NCBI GenBank assembly: GCA_900549995.1
Contig: URQQ01000016.1
Location: 8,946-72,945 of the forward strand
DNA from: an uncultured Lachnospiraceae bacterium
GTDB taxonomy: Bacteria; Bacillota; Clostridia; Lachnospirales; Lachnospiraceae
Length of the DNA stretch: 64,000 bases
Direction of reading: 5' to 3'
The notes beneath the pieces are model-generated. The model was given only the letters and a program-made list of their open reading frames with translations. It had not been told where the DNA came from and did not search any database. The position numbers and the translations under genes are program-made. Each line of letters starts with the position of its first letter. Positions within the stretch are counted from its first letter, which is position 1. Below are positions 50,648 through 59,707 of the stretch, one piece after another.

Positions 50648-52183
50648 ATGGACAGTTCAATATTTATTGGTACCGCATGGTCGCTGGTACCGCCGCTTTT
50701 GGCGATTATACTCGCCTTTATTACGAAAGAAGTTTACAGTTCACTTTTTATCGGAATTCTTGTGGGGGCATTGCTGTATTCCGGGTTTGCCCCATGGACA
50801 GCGTTCACATCGCTGTTTGATATTATGAAGAGCAGTATGAATCTTAACATACTCATCTTTGACGTTTTGCTTGGAATGATCATTGTGCTGATGTCAAAAT
50901 CCGGCGGTTCAGCCGCGTATGGGAAGTGGGCGAGCAGCAAGATTAAGAACAAGAAACAGTCTCTTCTGGCAACGGCAGTTCTGGGAGTGCTGATCTTTGT
51001 AGATGATTACTTTAACTGCCTGACGGTTGGATCGGTTATGCGTCCGGTCACGGATAAATATCAGGTATCGAGAGCGAAACTTGCGTACATTATCGATGCG
51101 ACGGCTGCGCCGGTCTGTATTATCGCACCGATCTCCAGCTGGGCGGCTGCGGTGAATTCCTATGTGCCAAAGAACGCAGGCATTACGGGATTTCAGTTAT
51201 TTTTAAGGACCATTCCTTATAATCTGTATGCGCTTCTCACGCTGTTCATGGTATTTTTCATCATTGTAAGAAAAGTAGACTTCGGCACAATGAAAAAACA
51301 TGAATACAACGCAGAACACGGGGATCTGTTTACAAGCGGAAAAGAAGAATTTGATGATATTAAACCTGAAGAATCTTCTGCAAAGGGAGCGGTCATTGAC
51401 CTGATACTTCCGATTGCTGTTTTAATTGTCAGTGCGATCGGAGGAATGATTTATACCGGTTTTCTTGGAGGCGCGGGCAACGTAATCGATGCATTTGCAG
51501 GATGCGATGCGGAGACAAGCCTGATATTTGCGACGATGGTCACTGTATTTTTTATGCTTGTTTTATATCTTCCAAGAAAAGTGATTACATTTAAAGGCTT
51601 TATGGGAAGTTTTGTAGAGGGATTTAAATTGATGATCCCGGCGGTTGCAATCCTGATTTTCGCATGGACACTGAAAGGGATGGGAGATGCACTCTGTATC
51701 GGTGATTTCGTCGGAGACATCGTCGGAAACAATGCATCCGCAAGTATTTTCGTACCTGCGATTATGTTTGTCGTAGCTATTTTCCTGGCATTTTCAACCG
51801 GTACATCCTGGGGAACCTTTGCAATTCTGGTTCCGATTGTTGTTGCGATGTTTGAGAGTTCAGACAATCTGGAGATGATGATCATTGCTGTATCTGCGGT
51901 GCTCGCAGGAGCTGTCTGCGGAGACCACGTGTCACCGATTTCGGATACGACAGTCATGTCATCGGCCGGTGCCCAGTGTAACCACATCAATCATGTCACG
52001 ACACAGATGCAGTATGCGGCCGTTGTCGCAGTCATCTGTTTTGCAGGGTATCTGCTGGCAGGAATTGTGAAGAACTGGATGATTACTCTGGCTGTCAGCC
52101 TCGTGGTACTGATCGTTGTGCTGAGTATCATTAAGAAAAAATCAGATGGCCAGCCTGTTTATGAGGAGAAAAAAGATGCCTAG
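50648..52183 (+). CDS. nhaC: Na+/H+ antiporter of the NhaC family
   Basis: 511 residues, about twelve to thirteen helices. WSLVPPLLAIILAFITKEVYSSLFIGILVG at the N-terminus, VDDYFNCLTVGSVMRPVTD (charged helix with DD) and FSTGTSWGTFAILVPI plus GDHVSPISDTTVMSSAG are diagnostic NhaC segments. It should exchange sodium (or a small organic cation or acid) for protons. The ATG at 50648 is chosen because the protein begins properly there; the frame is open 36 codons further upstream. Its end overlaps the C39 peptidase-like gene by 8 nt. Confidence 0.85.
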   Translation: MDSSIFIGTAWSLVPPLLAIILAFITKEVYSSLFIGILVGALLYSGFAPWTAFTSLFDIMKSSMNLNILIFDVLLGMIIVLMSKSGGSAAYGKWASSKIKNKKQSLLATAVLGVLIFVDDYFNCLTVGSVMRPVTDKYQVSRAKLAYIIDATAAPVCIIAPISSWAAAVNSYVPKNAGITGFQLFLRTIPYNLYALLTLFMVFFIIVRKVDFGTMKKHEYNAEHGDLFTSGKEEFDDIKPEESSAKGAVIDLILPIAVLIVSAIGGMIYTGFLGGAGNVIDAFAGCDAETSLIFATMVTVFFMLVLYLPRKVITFKGFMGSFVEGFKLMIPAVAILIFAWTLKGMGDALCIGDFVGDIVGNNASASIFVPAIMFVVAIFLAFSTGTSWGTFAILVPIVVAMFESSDNLEMMIIAVSAVLAGAVCGDHVSPISDTTVMSSAGAQCNHINHVTTQMQYAAVVAVICFAGYLLAGIVKNWMITLAVSLVVLIVVLSIIKKKSDGQPVYEEKKDA

Positions 52184-52778
52184 TATCGATGTTCCTTATA
52201 TTAACCAGAGTGTGAAATATCCGACCGGATGTGAGAGTGTCAGCACGGTAATGCTGCTTCATTATCTCGGATATGACATCACAGTGGATGAGTTTATTGA
52301 GAAGAAGCTTGAGAAAAAAGGATTCAAAGAAAAAGACGGCAGGTTGTACGGGCCTGATCCGTATCAGTATTTTGTGGGAAGTCCTTATGATCCGGACTCC
52401 TACGGATGTTATGCGCCGGTCATCTGTAAAGCACTTGAGAAAACGATCGGCAAAGAATATGATGTGGTCGACGAAACGGGAGCAGAACTTTCCGAACTGA
52501 CGGAGAAATATATAGACCAGGATATGCCGGTCATTCTGTGGGCCTGTATCAATATGCGGGAGCCGGTGGACGGTCCGTACTGGCAGCTTTACGGAACGGG
52601 GAAAGAGTTCAAGTGGATATCGAATGAGCACTGCATGCTTCTTGTGGGATATGATGAGGATCACTATTATTTTAATGATCCCTATGAGAATAACGGAGTT
52701 ACGGCTTATCCGAAAGAGGTTGTGGCTGACCGGTACTATGCCCAGCATTCGCAGGCAGTCGGTGTAAAGAAAAAATAA
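52176..52778 (+). CDS. C39-type cysteine peptidase-like protein, cytosolic
   Basis: 200 residues from the ATG at 52176 (GAGGAG 7 nt upstream; overlaps nhaC). VPYINQSVKYPTGCESVS places the catalytic cysteine at C19, with NEHCMLLVGYDEDHYYFNDP supplying the histidine and aspartate of the papain-like triad. No signal peptide is visible, unlike most C39 peptidases of this type, which are exported. It could be a peptidase of small peptides or a non-catalytic relative. The overlap with nhaC suggests linked production of the two proteins, which is unusual. A terminator follows. Confidence 0.75.
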   Translation: MPSIDVPYINQSVKYPTGCESVSTVMLLHYLGYDITVDEFIEKKLEKKGFKEKDGRLYGPDPYQYFVGSPYDPDSYGCYAPVICKALEKTIGKEYDVVDETGAELSELTEKYIDQDMPVILWACINMREPVDGPYWQLYGTGKEFKWISNEHCMLLVGYDEDHYYFNDPYENNGVTAYPKEVVADRYYAQHSQAVGVKKK

Positions 52779-52786
52779 AATAAAGG

Positions 52787-52840
52787 AAGCAGCCTTGAGG
52801 GACGGGGAAGTGTTAGTCTTTTGAGGCTGCTTTTCTTCTT
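52787..52840 (+). terminator. Long-looped terminator before cbiG
   Basis: AAGCAGCCT (52787-52795) pairs with AGGCTGCTT (52824-52832), followed by TTCTTCTT. cbiG starts only 28 nt later, so the hairpin may also act as a leader structure. Confidence 0.6.
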
Positions 52841-52859
52841 GAACGTGAAAGGACGGGGA

Positions 52860-53912
52860 ATGAGACAGGTTAGAATCATCAGTTTTACAGCAGAAGGGAC
52901 ACAAAAAGGACAGGAACTATTGAAAAGACTGGCGTGTGAAGAGACAGAATGCATATGCTTTGCGCCGGAGAAATATATGGAGCCGGGAATAAAAAGTCTG
53001 CCGGGAGAGTTCAAGGAGTGGATTGGCAGAGACTGGGGAACGGCGGACTATCTGTTCATTGGGGCAGCGGGCATTGCGGTCCGGCTCATCGCACCCTGGG
53101 TCAGGGACAAATTCAGTGACCCGGCGGTTGTGTGCATGGATGAAAAGGGACAATACGTGATTCCTCTGCTTTCCGGGCATGTGGGAGGTGCCGTGGAACT
53201 GTCAAAGCAGATTGCAGAGATTACGGGGGGAGTGCCTGTCATTACGACAGCCACGGATTTAAATGAAATATTTGCCGTAGATGTATTTGCGAAGAAGAAT
53301 CAGCTGATTATAAAGAACAGAGAACTTGCGAAGAAAGTATCCGCATACCTTCTGGATGGAGGAAAAGCAGGTTTCTACAGCGAATATCCCGTGTCAGGGA
53401 GCTGGCCTGCACAGCTGTGCAGATGTAACAGCAGGGAGGAACTTCCCGGGTATGACCTGTCACTGGCGGTGACAGGAGAAGTGGATTTGTCAAAGCACAG
53501 CCGGATCCTCTGTCTGAAACCCAGAACGCTTGCAGTTGGAATCGGGTGCAGACGGGGAACTGGGAAGGAAAAAATCAGGGCCGGGCTTTTTGAGATTCTG
53601 GAACGTATCGAAAGTGATGTTTCAGATGTCGCCTGTATCGCAAGTATAGACCTGAAGAAGGATGAGACCGGGCTGATCAGACTTGCGGAGGAACTGCGGG
53701 TTCCGTTTCTCACATATCCTGCCGGGAGGCTGAAGGAGACCGGAAAGGTCAGTTGTCCTTCTGCGTTTGTAGAGCAGACGACGGGGGTAGACAATGTCTG
53801 TGAGAGAGCTGCGTTGCTGGCAGGGAATGGGGGAAAAATTGTGACAGAGAAGACAATTGTGGACAAAGTTACGTATGCTGTTGTAAAAAAGAAGCTGGAG
53901 ATGAGATTTTAA
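52860..53912 (+). CDS. cbiG: Cobalt-precorrin-5A hydrolase CbiG
   Basis: 350 residues from the ATG at 52860 (AAGGACGGGG upstream). The central VCMDEKGQYVIPLLSGHVGGAVELSKQIA and VPVITTATDLN are classic CbiG_mid, with LAVGIGCRRGTGKEKI opening the C-terminal domain. CbiG opens the delta-lactone of cobalt-precorrin-5A, releasing acetaldehyde, in the anaerobic pathway. It starts a four-gene block (cbiG-cbiJ-cobU-cobA) without visible riboswitch, directly behind a terminator-like hairpin. Confidence 0.95.
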   Translation: MRQVRIISFTAEGTQKGQELLKRLACEETECICFAPEKYMEPGIKSLPGEFKEWIGRDWGTADYLFIGAAGIAVRLIAPWVRDKFSDPAVVCMDEKGQYVIPLLSGHVGGAVELSKQIAEITGGVPVITTATDLNEIFAVDVFAKKNQLIIKNRELAKKVSAYLLDGGKAGFYSEYPVSGSWPAQLCRCNSREELPGYDLSLAVTGEVDLSKHSRILCLKPRTLAVGIGCRRGTGKEKIRAGLFEILERIESDVSDVACIASIDLKKDETGLIRLAEELRVPFLTYPAGRLKETGKVSCPSAFVEQTTGVDNVCERAALLAGNGGKIVTEKTIVDKVTYAVVKKKLEMRF

Positions 53913-53913
53913 T

Positions 53914-54684
53914 ATGGAACATATTTTATTATTTGCAGGAACAACCGAGGGAAGAATGCTGGCATCTGAGATGATAAAACACAATTATCCGGCGAAGCTT
54001 TCTGTGTGCACCGCAACCGAGTATGGCAGAGAATGCGTGGTACAGAACATGGCATCTGATGCCGCAGAGGTGATCGCGGGAAGGATGGACCAAGGCGAGA
54101 TGGCAGAGTTTATGAAGCAGAAAAAGACGGCGCTTGTGATTGACGCGACACATCCATTTGCGAGAGATGTCACTAAGAATATACAAGGTGCCGCACAGGA
54201 GGCAGGAGTGGAATACCGGCGGCTTCTGAGAGAGAGAAATGACCGGGGCGAAGGCATTATATTGAGGGAATCTGTACAGGAGGCAGCAGAGTATCTGAAG
54301 GGCACAAACGGGAAGATCTTCCTTGCCACCGGCAGCAAGGAACTGGAGTGTTATACGTCCATTCCCGGTTATAAAGAACGGTGTTACGCAAGAGTGTTGT
54401 CCACCCGGGAGGCTGTGATGAAAAGCATTGATCTTGGCTTTGAGGGGGCGCATCTTTTTGCCATGCAGGGACCGTTTTCAAAAGAGATGAATCTGGCAGT
54501 GCTACGCCAGATTGGGGCAGCATATTTTGTGACCAAAGAATCCGGGACCGAAGGTGGATACATGGAAAAACTCTGGGCAGCCAGGGAAGCCGGGGCTTTG
54601 CTTGTCGTAGTAAAACGGCCGGAAGAAACCGGAGAAAGTCTACTGGAAATGCTGTCATATCTGGAAAGGAGATACCGATGCTGA
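53914..54684 (+). CDS. cbiJ: Cobalt-precorrin-6A reductase CbiJ/CobK
   Basis: 256 residues. LFAGTTEGRMLASEM at the N-terminus and VIDATHPFARDVTKN, FLATGSKEL and RVLSTREAV are characteristic CbiJ/CobK segments. It reduces the macrocycle of (cobalt-)precorrin-6A with NAD(P)H. The ATG lies 1 nt after the cbiG stop codon, and the end overlaps cobU by 7 nt, so the block is tightly coupled. Confidence 0.95.
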   Translation: MEHILLFAGTTEGRMLASEMIKHNYPAKLSVCTATEYGRECVVQNMASDAAEVIAGRMDQGEMAEFMKQKKTALVIDATHPFARDVTKNIQGAAQEAGVEYRRLLRERNDRGEGIILRESVQEAAEYLKGTNGKIFLATGSKELECYTSIPGYKERCYARVLSTREAVMKSIDLGFEGAHLFAMQGPFSKEMNLAVLRQIGAAYFVTKESGTEGGYMEKLWAAREAGALLVVVKRPEETGESLLEMLSYLERRYRC

Positions 54685-55217
54685 TCGTAGTTACGGGCGG
54701 AAGCCCAAGCGGAAAATCAAAGACCGCAGAGCGGATGGCTGAAAAGCTTTGTCCCTCTGGGAAAATCTATCTTGCGACAATGTTTGCAGGTGACGGGGAA
54801 TGCAGAGACCGTATTGAGCGTCACCGGAAACGCCGGGAAGGAAAAAAATACCGGACCATAGAAAGAGGGACAAATCTCCAGGGATTGAATCTGAACCAGA
54901 AAACGACCGTACTTCTGGATGACCTCTCGAACCTTGTGGCGAATGAAATGTATGATCCGCTGGGGGTAAAAGAGGGCGTGGCTTTATATGCCGTGGAAGG
55001 GATCCTCCATGTGATGCGTCAGTCAAAGCATCTCGTGGTCGTTGCCAATGACGTATTCTCCGAGAGGGTAAAATATGAGGAATCGGCACACTATCTTAAG
55101 ATTCTGGGAGAAGTGCAGAAACAACTTGCCAAAGAGGCAGACATTTTTATAGAGACGGTTTATGGAATTGATATTTGCCATAAAGGGATCAGACAGTATG
55201 AGGAGGTGTTACAGTGA
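54678..55217 (+). CDS. cobU: Adenosylcobinamide kinase / guanylyltransferase CobU
   Basis: 179 residues. P-loop GGSPSGKSK (7-15), RIERHRKRR for the histidine that becomes GMP-modified (H in ERHRKRR), and VLLDDLSNLVANEM as Walker B. It phosphorylates adenosylcobinamide and loads GMP, a step of nucleotide-loop assembly. GGAAAGGAG within cbiJ serves as ribosome site. The canonical TGGARSGKS motif is altered at its start to VTGGSPSGKS, as in several Clostridial proteins. Confidence 0.9.
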   Translation: MLIVVTGGSPSGKSKTAERMAEKLCPSGKIYLATMFAGDGECRDRIERHRKRREGKKYRTIERGTNLQGLNLNQKTTVLLDDLSNLVANEMYDPLGVKEGVALYAVEGILHVMRQSKHLVVVANDVFSERVKYEESAHYLKILGEVQKQLAKEADIFIETVYGIDICHKGIRQYEEVLQ

Positions 55218-55738
55218 AAGGATTGATTCATATTTACTGCGGGGATGGCAAGGGGAAGACGACTGCGGCGACAGGGCTTGCTGTGAGGGCCGCAGGAACA
55301 GGGATGCAGGTATTATTTGCCAGATTTTTAAAAAATGAAACTTCCGGCGAACTTAATATTCTGGATGGGATACCGCAGATCGAAGTCATACACATGGAGA
55401 AATCTTACGGATTCTATCAAAGCCTGAGTGACCGGGAGAAAGAAGAGATGACGGCGATGTACAGGAGACTTTGGGATGAGGTGGAGCAGAGAGCCGGAAG
55501 CGGGCAGTATGACATGCTTGTCCTGGATGAGCTTATGGCAGCATATAATTACGGAATCCTGTTAAATGACAGGGTGCACCGGTTCCTGGAGACGAAACCG
55601 GAGAAGCTTGAAATTGTGATGACGGGAAGAAATCCGTCAGAAGAGCTGATGGAATACGCAGATTATATCTCTGAGATAAAAAAAATCAAACATCCCTTCG
55701 ACAGACAGGTGACTGCGAGGAAAGGGATTGAATTTTAG
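55214..55738 (+). CDS. cobA: Cob(I)yrinic acid a,c-diamide adenosyltransferase (CobA/BtuR)
   Basis: 174 residues. P-loop GDGKGKTTAA (10-19), FARFLKN and LVLDELMAAYNYG are typical of the CobA/BtuR ATP:corrinoid adenosyltransferase. It attaches the adenosyl group to reduced cobalt. Starts with GTG overlapping the cobU stop by four bases (GTGA). It closes the first cobalamin block; the riboswitch of the second block begins 27 nt after its stop. Confidence 0.95.
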   Translation: MKGLIHIYCGDGKGKTTAATGLAVRAAGTGMQVLFARFLKNETSGELNILDGIPQIEVIHMEKSYGFYQSLSDREKEEMTAMYRRLWDEVEQRAGSGQYDMLVLDELMAAYNYGILLNDRVHRFLETKPEKLEIVMTGRNPSEELMEYADYISEIKKIKHPFDRQVTARKGIEF

Positions 55739-55764
55739 AAGGAAATAGGATAAAATAGTGTAGA

Positions 55765-55936
55765 TTCAGATCCGGCAGACGTTTATGTGTCAGGGGAAAC
55801 AGGTGGGAATCCTGTACAATACCCGTTGCTGTATTAGAGGAGCCGCATTTCATGATGTCACTGTGCATATGCATGGGAAGGCGAAATGATGGTGATGATC
55901 CTTAAGTCAGAACACCCGCTAGTAAATGGATCTGAA
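55765..55936 (+). promoter_or_regulatory. Cobalamin (B12) riboswitch aptamer
   Basis: P1 is a perfect 9-bp stem: TTCAGATCC (55765-55773) with GGATCTGAA (55928-55936). Inside lie the expected conserved parts in order: GGGAAACAGGTGGGAATCC (55794-55812), ACCCGTTGCTGT (55821-55832), the CACTGTG and GGGAAGG elements, GGTGATGATCC and the B12 box AAGTCAGAACACCCGC (55904-55919). It should reduce expression of the cbiK operon when adenosylcobalamin is bound. Confidence 0.9.
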
Positions 55937-56227
55937 GGTTACGGGATAATAGCCAGAGTATGCATTCAATCATCTTCTTTTATGATTGATGAATGTCTAT
56001 TTTCTGTCGGTATTTTTGCAGGCAGAACCGGGCAGTGGAGACTGCGCGGCTGATTTTCCATAAAAGAACGAATCTTTTTTACATATCCCAGGCAGGTACA
56101 GGCGGCTTCATAGACAGATCATGAGATGCCAAAATCCGGCTGTAAAAATCCATAATTACAATGATCATTGATGCAGACAGTAAGAAAGAAGCACAGGGCT
56201 TATTTTACTGTGGGAAAGAGGAAATAA
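55937..56227 (+). other. Long leader between riboswitch and cbiK
   Basis: About 290 nt without a gene. CATTCAATCAT (55963-55973) can pair with the ATGATTG...AATG segment (55982-55995), followed by TCTATTTT, a candidate expression-platform terminator. A second hairpin is formed by CCG-G-GCAGT/GGAG/ACTGC-G-CGG (56028-56049). A short AAAAGA/TCTTTTTT pair lies near 56063-56079. Confidence 0.5.
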
Positions 56228-57031
56228 ATGAAAAAACAGGAGGAACGTCTGGGCATTCTTGTGGCCAGTTTTGGAACGAGCCATTTAGATACCCTGGAGA
56301 AAACGATTGCGGCAGTGGAAGCTGAGACGAAAAATGCCTATGAGGAAGCAGAGGTGTACCGGGCATTTACAAGCGGCATGATCCGCAGGAAATTAAAAGA
56401 AGAGTATGGCATTCTGACCGATGATGTGAGGGATGCACTGGCACGCATGAAAAAAGACGGAATCGGGAAGGTGTGGATACTGCCGACCCACGTGATTCCG
56501 GGAGAAGAGTATGAAAAAGTCTTAAATGAAGCGGCTCTTATGAAAGATAAGTTCAGTGAGATGCGGATTGCAAGGCCTCTGCTTGGATACCCTGAAGATT
56601 ATAAAGAATGTGTGAATGCGGTAATGAATCATATTTGTCTGGCAGAGGATGAGATTCTGTTACTGATGGGACATGGAACCGGGCATTTTGCCAACTCTGC
56701 CTACCCGGCACTGGAATATACCTTTCATTCGATGGGATACCGCCAGGTATTTGTTGGGACTGTCGAAGGATTTCCGGCATTTGAGGATGCGTTTGCAAGA
56801 ATCTCTGACTGCAGGAAGAAACAGATTCTTCTGATGCCTTTTATGGTAGTCGCAGGTGACCATGCCAAGAATGATATGGCAGGGGAAGAGGATTCCTGGC
56901 TTACAATGCTTAAAGAGAGAGGCTATGAAGTAAAAGCAGTACTTCGCGGGCTGGGAGAGATGGAGGAGATCAGGGAACTGTTCCTCCAACATTTAAAGGA
57001 AGCGGAATTGATCGAATGCAGGAACATGTAG
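56228..57031 (+). CDS. cbiK: Anaerobic sirohydrochlorin cobaltochelatase CbiK
   Basis: 267 residues. ILVASFGTSHLDTLEKTI at the N-terminus, PTHVIPGEEY, LMGHGTGHFAN and VVAGDHAKNDMAGEE supply the histidines and acidic groups typical of CbiK. It inserts cobalt into sirohydrochlorin at the start of the anaerobic pathway. GAAAGAGG precedes the ATG, and the end overlaps cbiD by 16 nt. No signal peptide, so cytoplasmic. Confidence 0.95.
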   Translation: MKKQEERLGILVASFGTSHLDTLEKTIAAVEAETKNAYEEAEVYRAFTSGMIRRKLKEEYGILTDDVRDALARMKKDGIGKVWILPTHVIPGEEYEKVLNEAALMKDKFSEMRIARPLLGYPEDYKECVNAVMNHICLAEDEILLLMGHGTGHFANSAYPALEYTFHSMGYRQVFVGTVEGFPAFEDAFARISDCRKKQILLMPFMVVAGDHAKNDMAGEEDSWLTMLKERGYEVKAVLRGLGEMEEIRELFLQHLKEAELIECRNM

Positions 57032-58155
57032 TATATAAAAACCAGAAAAAATTAAGGTGCGGTTATACGACCGGGAGCTGTGCGGCGGCGGCCGCAAAAG
57101 CCGCAGCGACGATGCTTTTGTCCGGGGAGGACGTAAAAGAAGTAAGACTTGGTACCCCGGCGGGGATTGTCCTGCATCTGGAAATCAGAGAATGTACAAG
57201 GACGGCATCGCAGGTTACCTGTGCTGTCAGAAAAGATGCGGGGGATGATCCGGATGTGACGGATGGAATCCTCATTTATGCAGCCGTATCAAGAAGCGAA
57301 TTTCCGGGGATTGCCATCGACGGCGGAGAGGGAATCGGACGCATTACGAAACCTGGCCTTGGAAGAGCTATCGGGGAGGCCGCGATTAATAAGGTGCCCC
57401 GGGAAATGATTCAAAGGGAAATGCAGGAGGTAAAGGAACGTTTTGGTTATGAAGGCGGACTGGATATCTGTATCTTTGCACCGGAAGGCGCGAAACGGGC
57501 ACTTCACACATTCAACCCCAGACTTGGGATTGAAGGCGGAATTTCGATCCTCGGGACCACCGGTATTGTGGAACCAATGAGCGAGAAAGCGCTGACAGAT
57601 ACCATTTATCTGGAAATGAAAATGCTGAAAGAGAATGGCCATCCATACTGTTATGTAGTGCCGGGGAATTATGGCATTGAATTTCTGAAAACCCAGCTGC
57701 ACGGGGATGAAAAAAAGGCCGTAAAATGCAGCAATTATATCGGAGAGACAATCGATGATGCAATACAGCTTCAGATGAAAGGGATTCTTCTGATCGGAAA
57801 CATCGGCAAATTCGTGAAACTTGCCGGCGGAATCATGAACACGCATTCCAGGGTGGCCGATGCAAGAATGGAGATACTCTCAGCCCACGCAGCCATGAAT
57901 GGTGCCTCGAAGGAGATGGTGTGCCGGATCATGGAGAGTGTGACGACCCAGGAGGCTCTGGCGGAGCTTGAAAAAGAGAAAGAACTTTTCTGTGCAGTGA
58001 TGGAGAGTCTGATCAAAAGGGCGGCATTTCATGTCTCTCAAAGGACGAAGGGAAAGATTCAGGCAGAGATCGTGATTTACGCAGAGGAGTATGGAGTGAC
58101 AGCGGCGACGGACGGGTCGAAAGAACTTTTTGACAAGATCGGGAAGGAATCATAG
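57016..58155 (+). CDS. cbiD: Cobalt-precorrin-5B C1-methyltransferase CbiD
   Basis: 379 residues, usual length. LRCGYTTGSCAAAAAKAAA is the family signature, with DAGDDPDVTDGI and VVPGNYGIEFLKTQL also conserved. CbiD methylates C1 during ring contraction and is specific to the early-cobalt route. Overlaps the cbiK end by 16 nt, so its ribosome site lies inside cbiK. Confidence 0.95.
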   Translation: MQEHVVYKNQKKLRCGYTTGSCAAAAAKAAATMLLSGEDVKEVRLGTPAGIVLHLEIRECTRTASQVTCAVRKDAGDDPDVTDGILIYAAVSRSEFPGIAIDGGEGIGRITKPGLGRAIGEAAINKVPREMIQREMQEVKERFGYEGGLDICIFAPEGAKRALHTFNPRLGIEGGISILGTTGIVEPMSEKALTDTIYLEMKMLKENGHPYCYVVPGNYGIEFLKTQLHGDEKKAVKCSNYIGETIDDAIQLQMKGILLIGNIGKFVKLAGGIMNTHSRVADARMEILSAHAAMNGASKEMVCRIMESVTTQEALAELEKEKELFCAVMESLIKRAAFHVSQRTKGKIQAEIVIYAEEYGVTAATDGSKELFDKIGKES

Positions 58156-58194
58156 AGGAAACACAGATTCCAGGCCAAAGGAAAGGAAAAGCAT

Positions 58195-58935
58195 ATGGAC
58201 GGAATATTATATGGAATCGGCACAGGGCCAGGAGACCCGGAACTTCTGACACTGAAGGCAGTCAGAAAAATCCGGGACTGCAGTGTGATTGCGGTTCCGG
58301 TCTCAGACAGGGAATATGCCAGTGAGGAAGGGCTCCCGGATGAGGAGACACAGAAGAAATACTGCCGGAAATGCGTGGCGTATCAGATTGCGGAAAAAGA
58401 GATTCCAGAGATGGAGAAGAAGGAAAAAATCTATCTGCCGATGCCGATGGTAAAAGAGAAGGAAGTGCTGGAGAGAGCACATGAAAGGTCGGCAATACTT
58501 GTGGAAGAACAGTTGAAAAAAGGCCGGGATGTTGCATTTTTGACGTTGGGAGACCCTTCCGTGTATTCGACGTATCTGTATGTCAGGAAGAAAATAGAAG
58601 CCAGGGGATTTCAGACGGTGATCATTCCGGGAGTTCCGTCGTTCTGCGCAGCGGCGGCCAGGCTTGGAACCGGGCTTTCGGAAAATGTGGAAGAACTCCA
58701 TATACTTCCGGCCTCCTATCAGATTGAAGAGGGACTTTCCCTGCAGGGAACCAAGGTGCTGATGAAAGCAGGAAAGAAAATGCCTCTGGTAAAGGAGAGT
58801 ATCCGAAAGAGCGGAGGGCAGGCAATGATGGTTACGAACTGTGGAATGCCCGGGGAGAAGGTTTACCAGGGAGTGGAAGAGATGCCGGACGATGCCGGAT
58901 ACTATTCCCTCGTGATTGTAAAGGAGGAAGTTTAA
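58195..58935 (+). CDS. cbiL: Cobalt-precorrin-2 C20-methyltransferase CbiL
   Basis: 246 residues of the tetrapyrrole methylase family: YGIGTGPGDPELLTLKAVR is the SAM-binding start, LTLGDPSVYSTYLYV and PGVPSFCAAAARLG are the CbiL forms of the conserved loops. It adds the C20 methyl group that is later lost. An AAAGGAAAAG ribosome site precedes the ATG. The stop abuts the cbiF ATG directly. Confidence 0.95.
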   Translation: MDGILYGIGTGPGDPELLTLKAVRKIRDCSVIAVPVSDREYASEEGLPDEETQKKYCRKCVAYQIAEKEIPEMEKKEKIYLPMPMVKEKEVLERAHERSAILVEEQLKKGRDVAFLTLGDPSVYSTYLYVRKKIEARGFQTVIIPGVPSFCAAAARLGTGLSENVEELHILPASYQIEEGLSLQGTKVLMKAGKKMPLVKESIRKSGGQAMMVTNCGMPGEKVYQGVEEMPDDAGYYSLVIVKEEV

Positions 58936-59703
58936 ATGATTACATTTGTCGGGGCAGGTCCCGGAGCAGAAGATCTGATTACGGTCAGGGGACAGAGGCT
59001 TCTGATGGAAGCAGACATTGTCATCTATGCCGGATCACTTGTGAACCCGGAACTGTTAAGCTTATGCAAAGAAGGCTGCCAGATCTATAACAGTGCCTAT
59101 ATGACGCTTGAAGAGGTCCTGGATGTGATGAAAGATCAGACATCCGCAGACTTAAAGATTGTCAGGCTTCATACGGGAGATCCGTGTCTGTATGGGGCAG
59201 TCAGAGAGCAGATGGATGCGCTTGATCTTTTGGGGATCGCCTATGAAGTGTGCCCGGGAGTCAGTTCCTTCTGCGGCGCGGCGTCTGCCCTTCATGCGGA
59301 GTATACACTGCCGGGAATCTCCCAGTCAGTGATTATTACCCGGATGGAGGGGAGGACTGCGGTGCCGGAAAAAGAATCCATCGCAGGTTTTGCAGCGCAT
59401 CAGGCGACGATGGTGATCTTTCTGAGTACCGGGATGCTTCCGAAACTGCAGGAAGCCTTAATTGAAGGCGGGTATCCAAAAGATACGCCGGCAGCGATTG
59501 TATATAAGGCAACCTGGCCGGATGAGAAAGTTGTAAGATGTGAACTTCAAAGTCTTGCGGCATCTGGCAGAGAGAACCAGATCACAAAGACAGCCCTGAT
59601 TATCGTGGGCAGGGTACTTGAAGGTGAATATGAACTGTCCAGACTTTATGCGGCGGAGTTTTCGACCGGATTCAGGGAAGCAGTGAAGAAAGAAGAGAGG
59701 TAG
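58936..59703 (+). CDS. cbiF: Cobalt-precorrin-4 C11-methyltransferase CbiF
   Basis: 255 residues. FVGAGPGAEDLITVRGQRLL, IYAGSLVNPELL, HTGDPCLYGAVREQMD and PGVSSFCGAASAL are hallmark CbiF/CobM segments. It methylates C11. AGGAGG lies inside the end of cbiL, giving translational coupling. Confidence 0.95.
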   Translation: MITFVGAGPGAEDLITVRGQRLLMEADIVIYAGSLVNPELLSLCKEGCQIYNSAYMTLEEVLDVMKDQTSADLKIVRLHTGDPCLYGAVREQMDALDLLGIAYEVCPGVSSFCGAASALHAEYTLPGISQSVIITRMEGRTAVPEKESIAGFAAHQATMVIFLSTGMLPKLQEALIEGGYPKDTPAAIVYKATWPDEKVVRCELQSLAASGRENQITKTALIIVGRVLEGEYELSRLYAAEFSTGFREAVKKEER

Positions 59704-59707
59704 CAGC

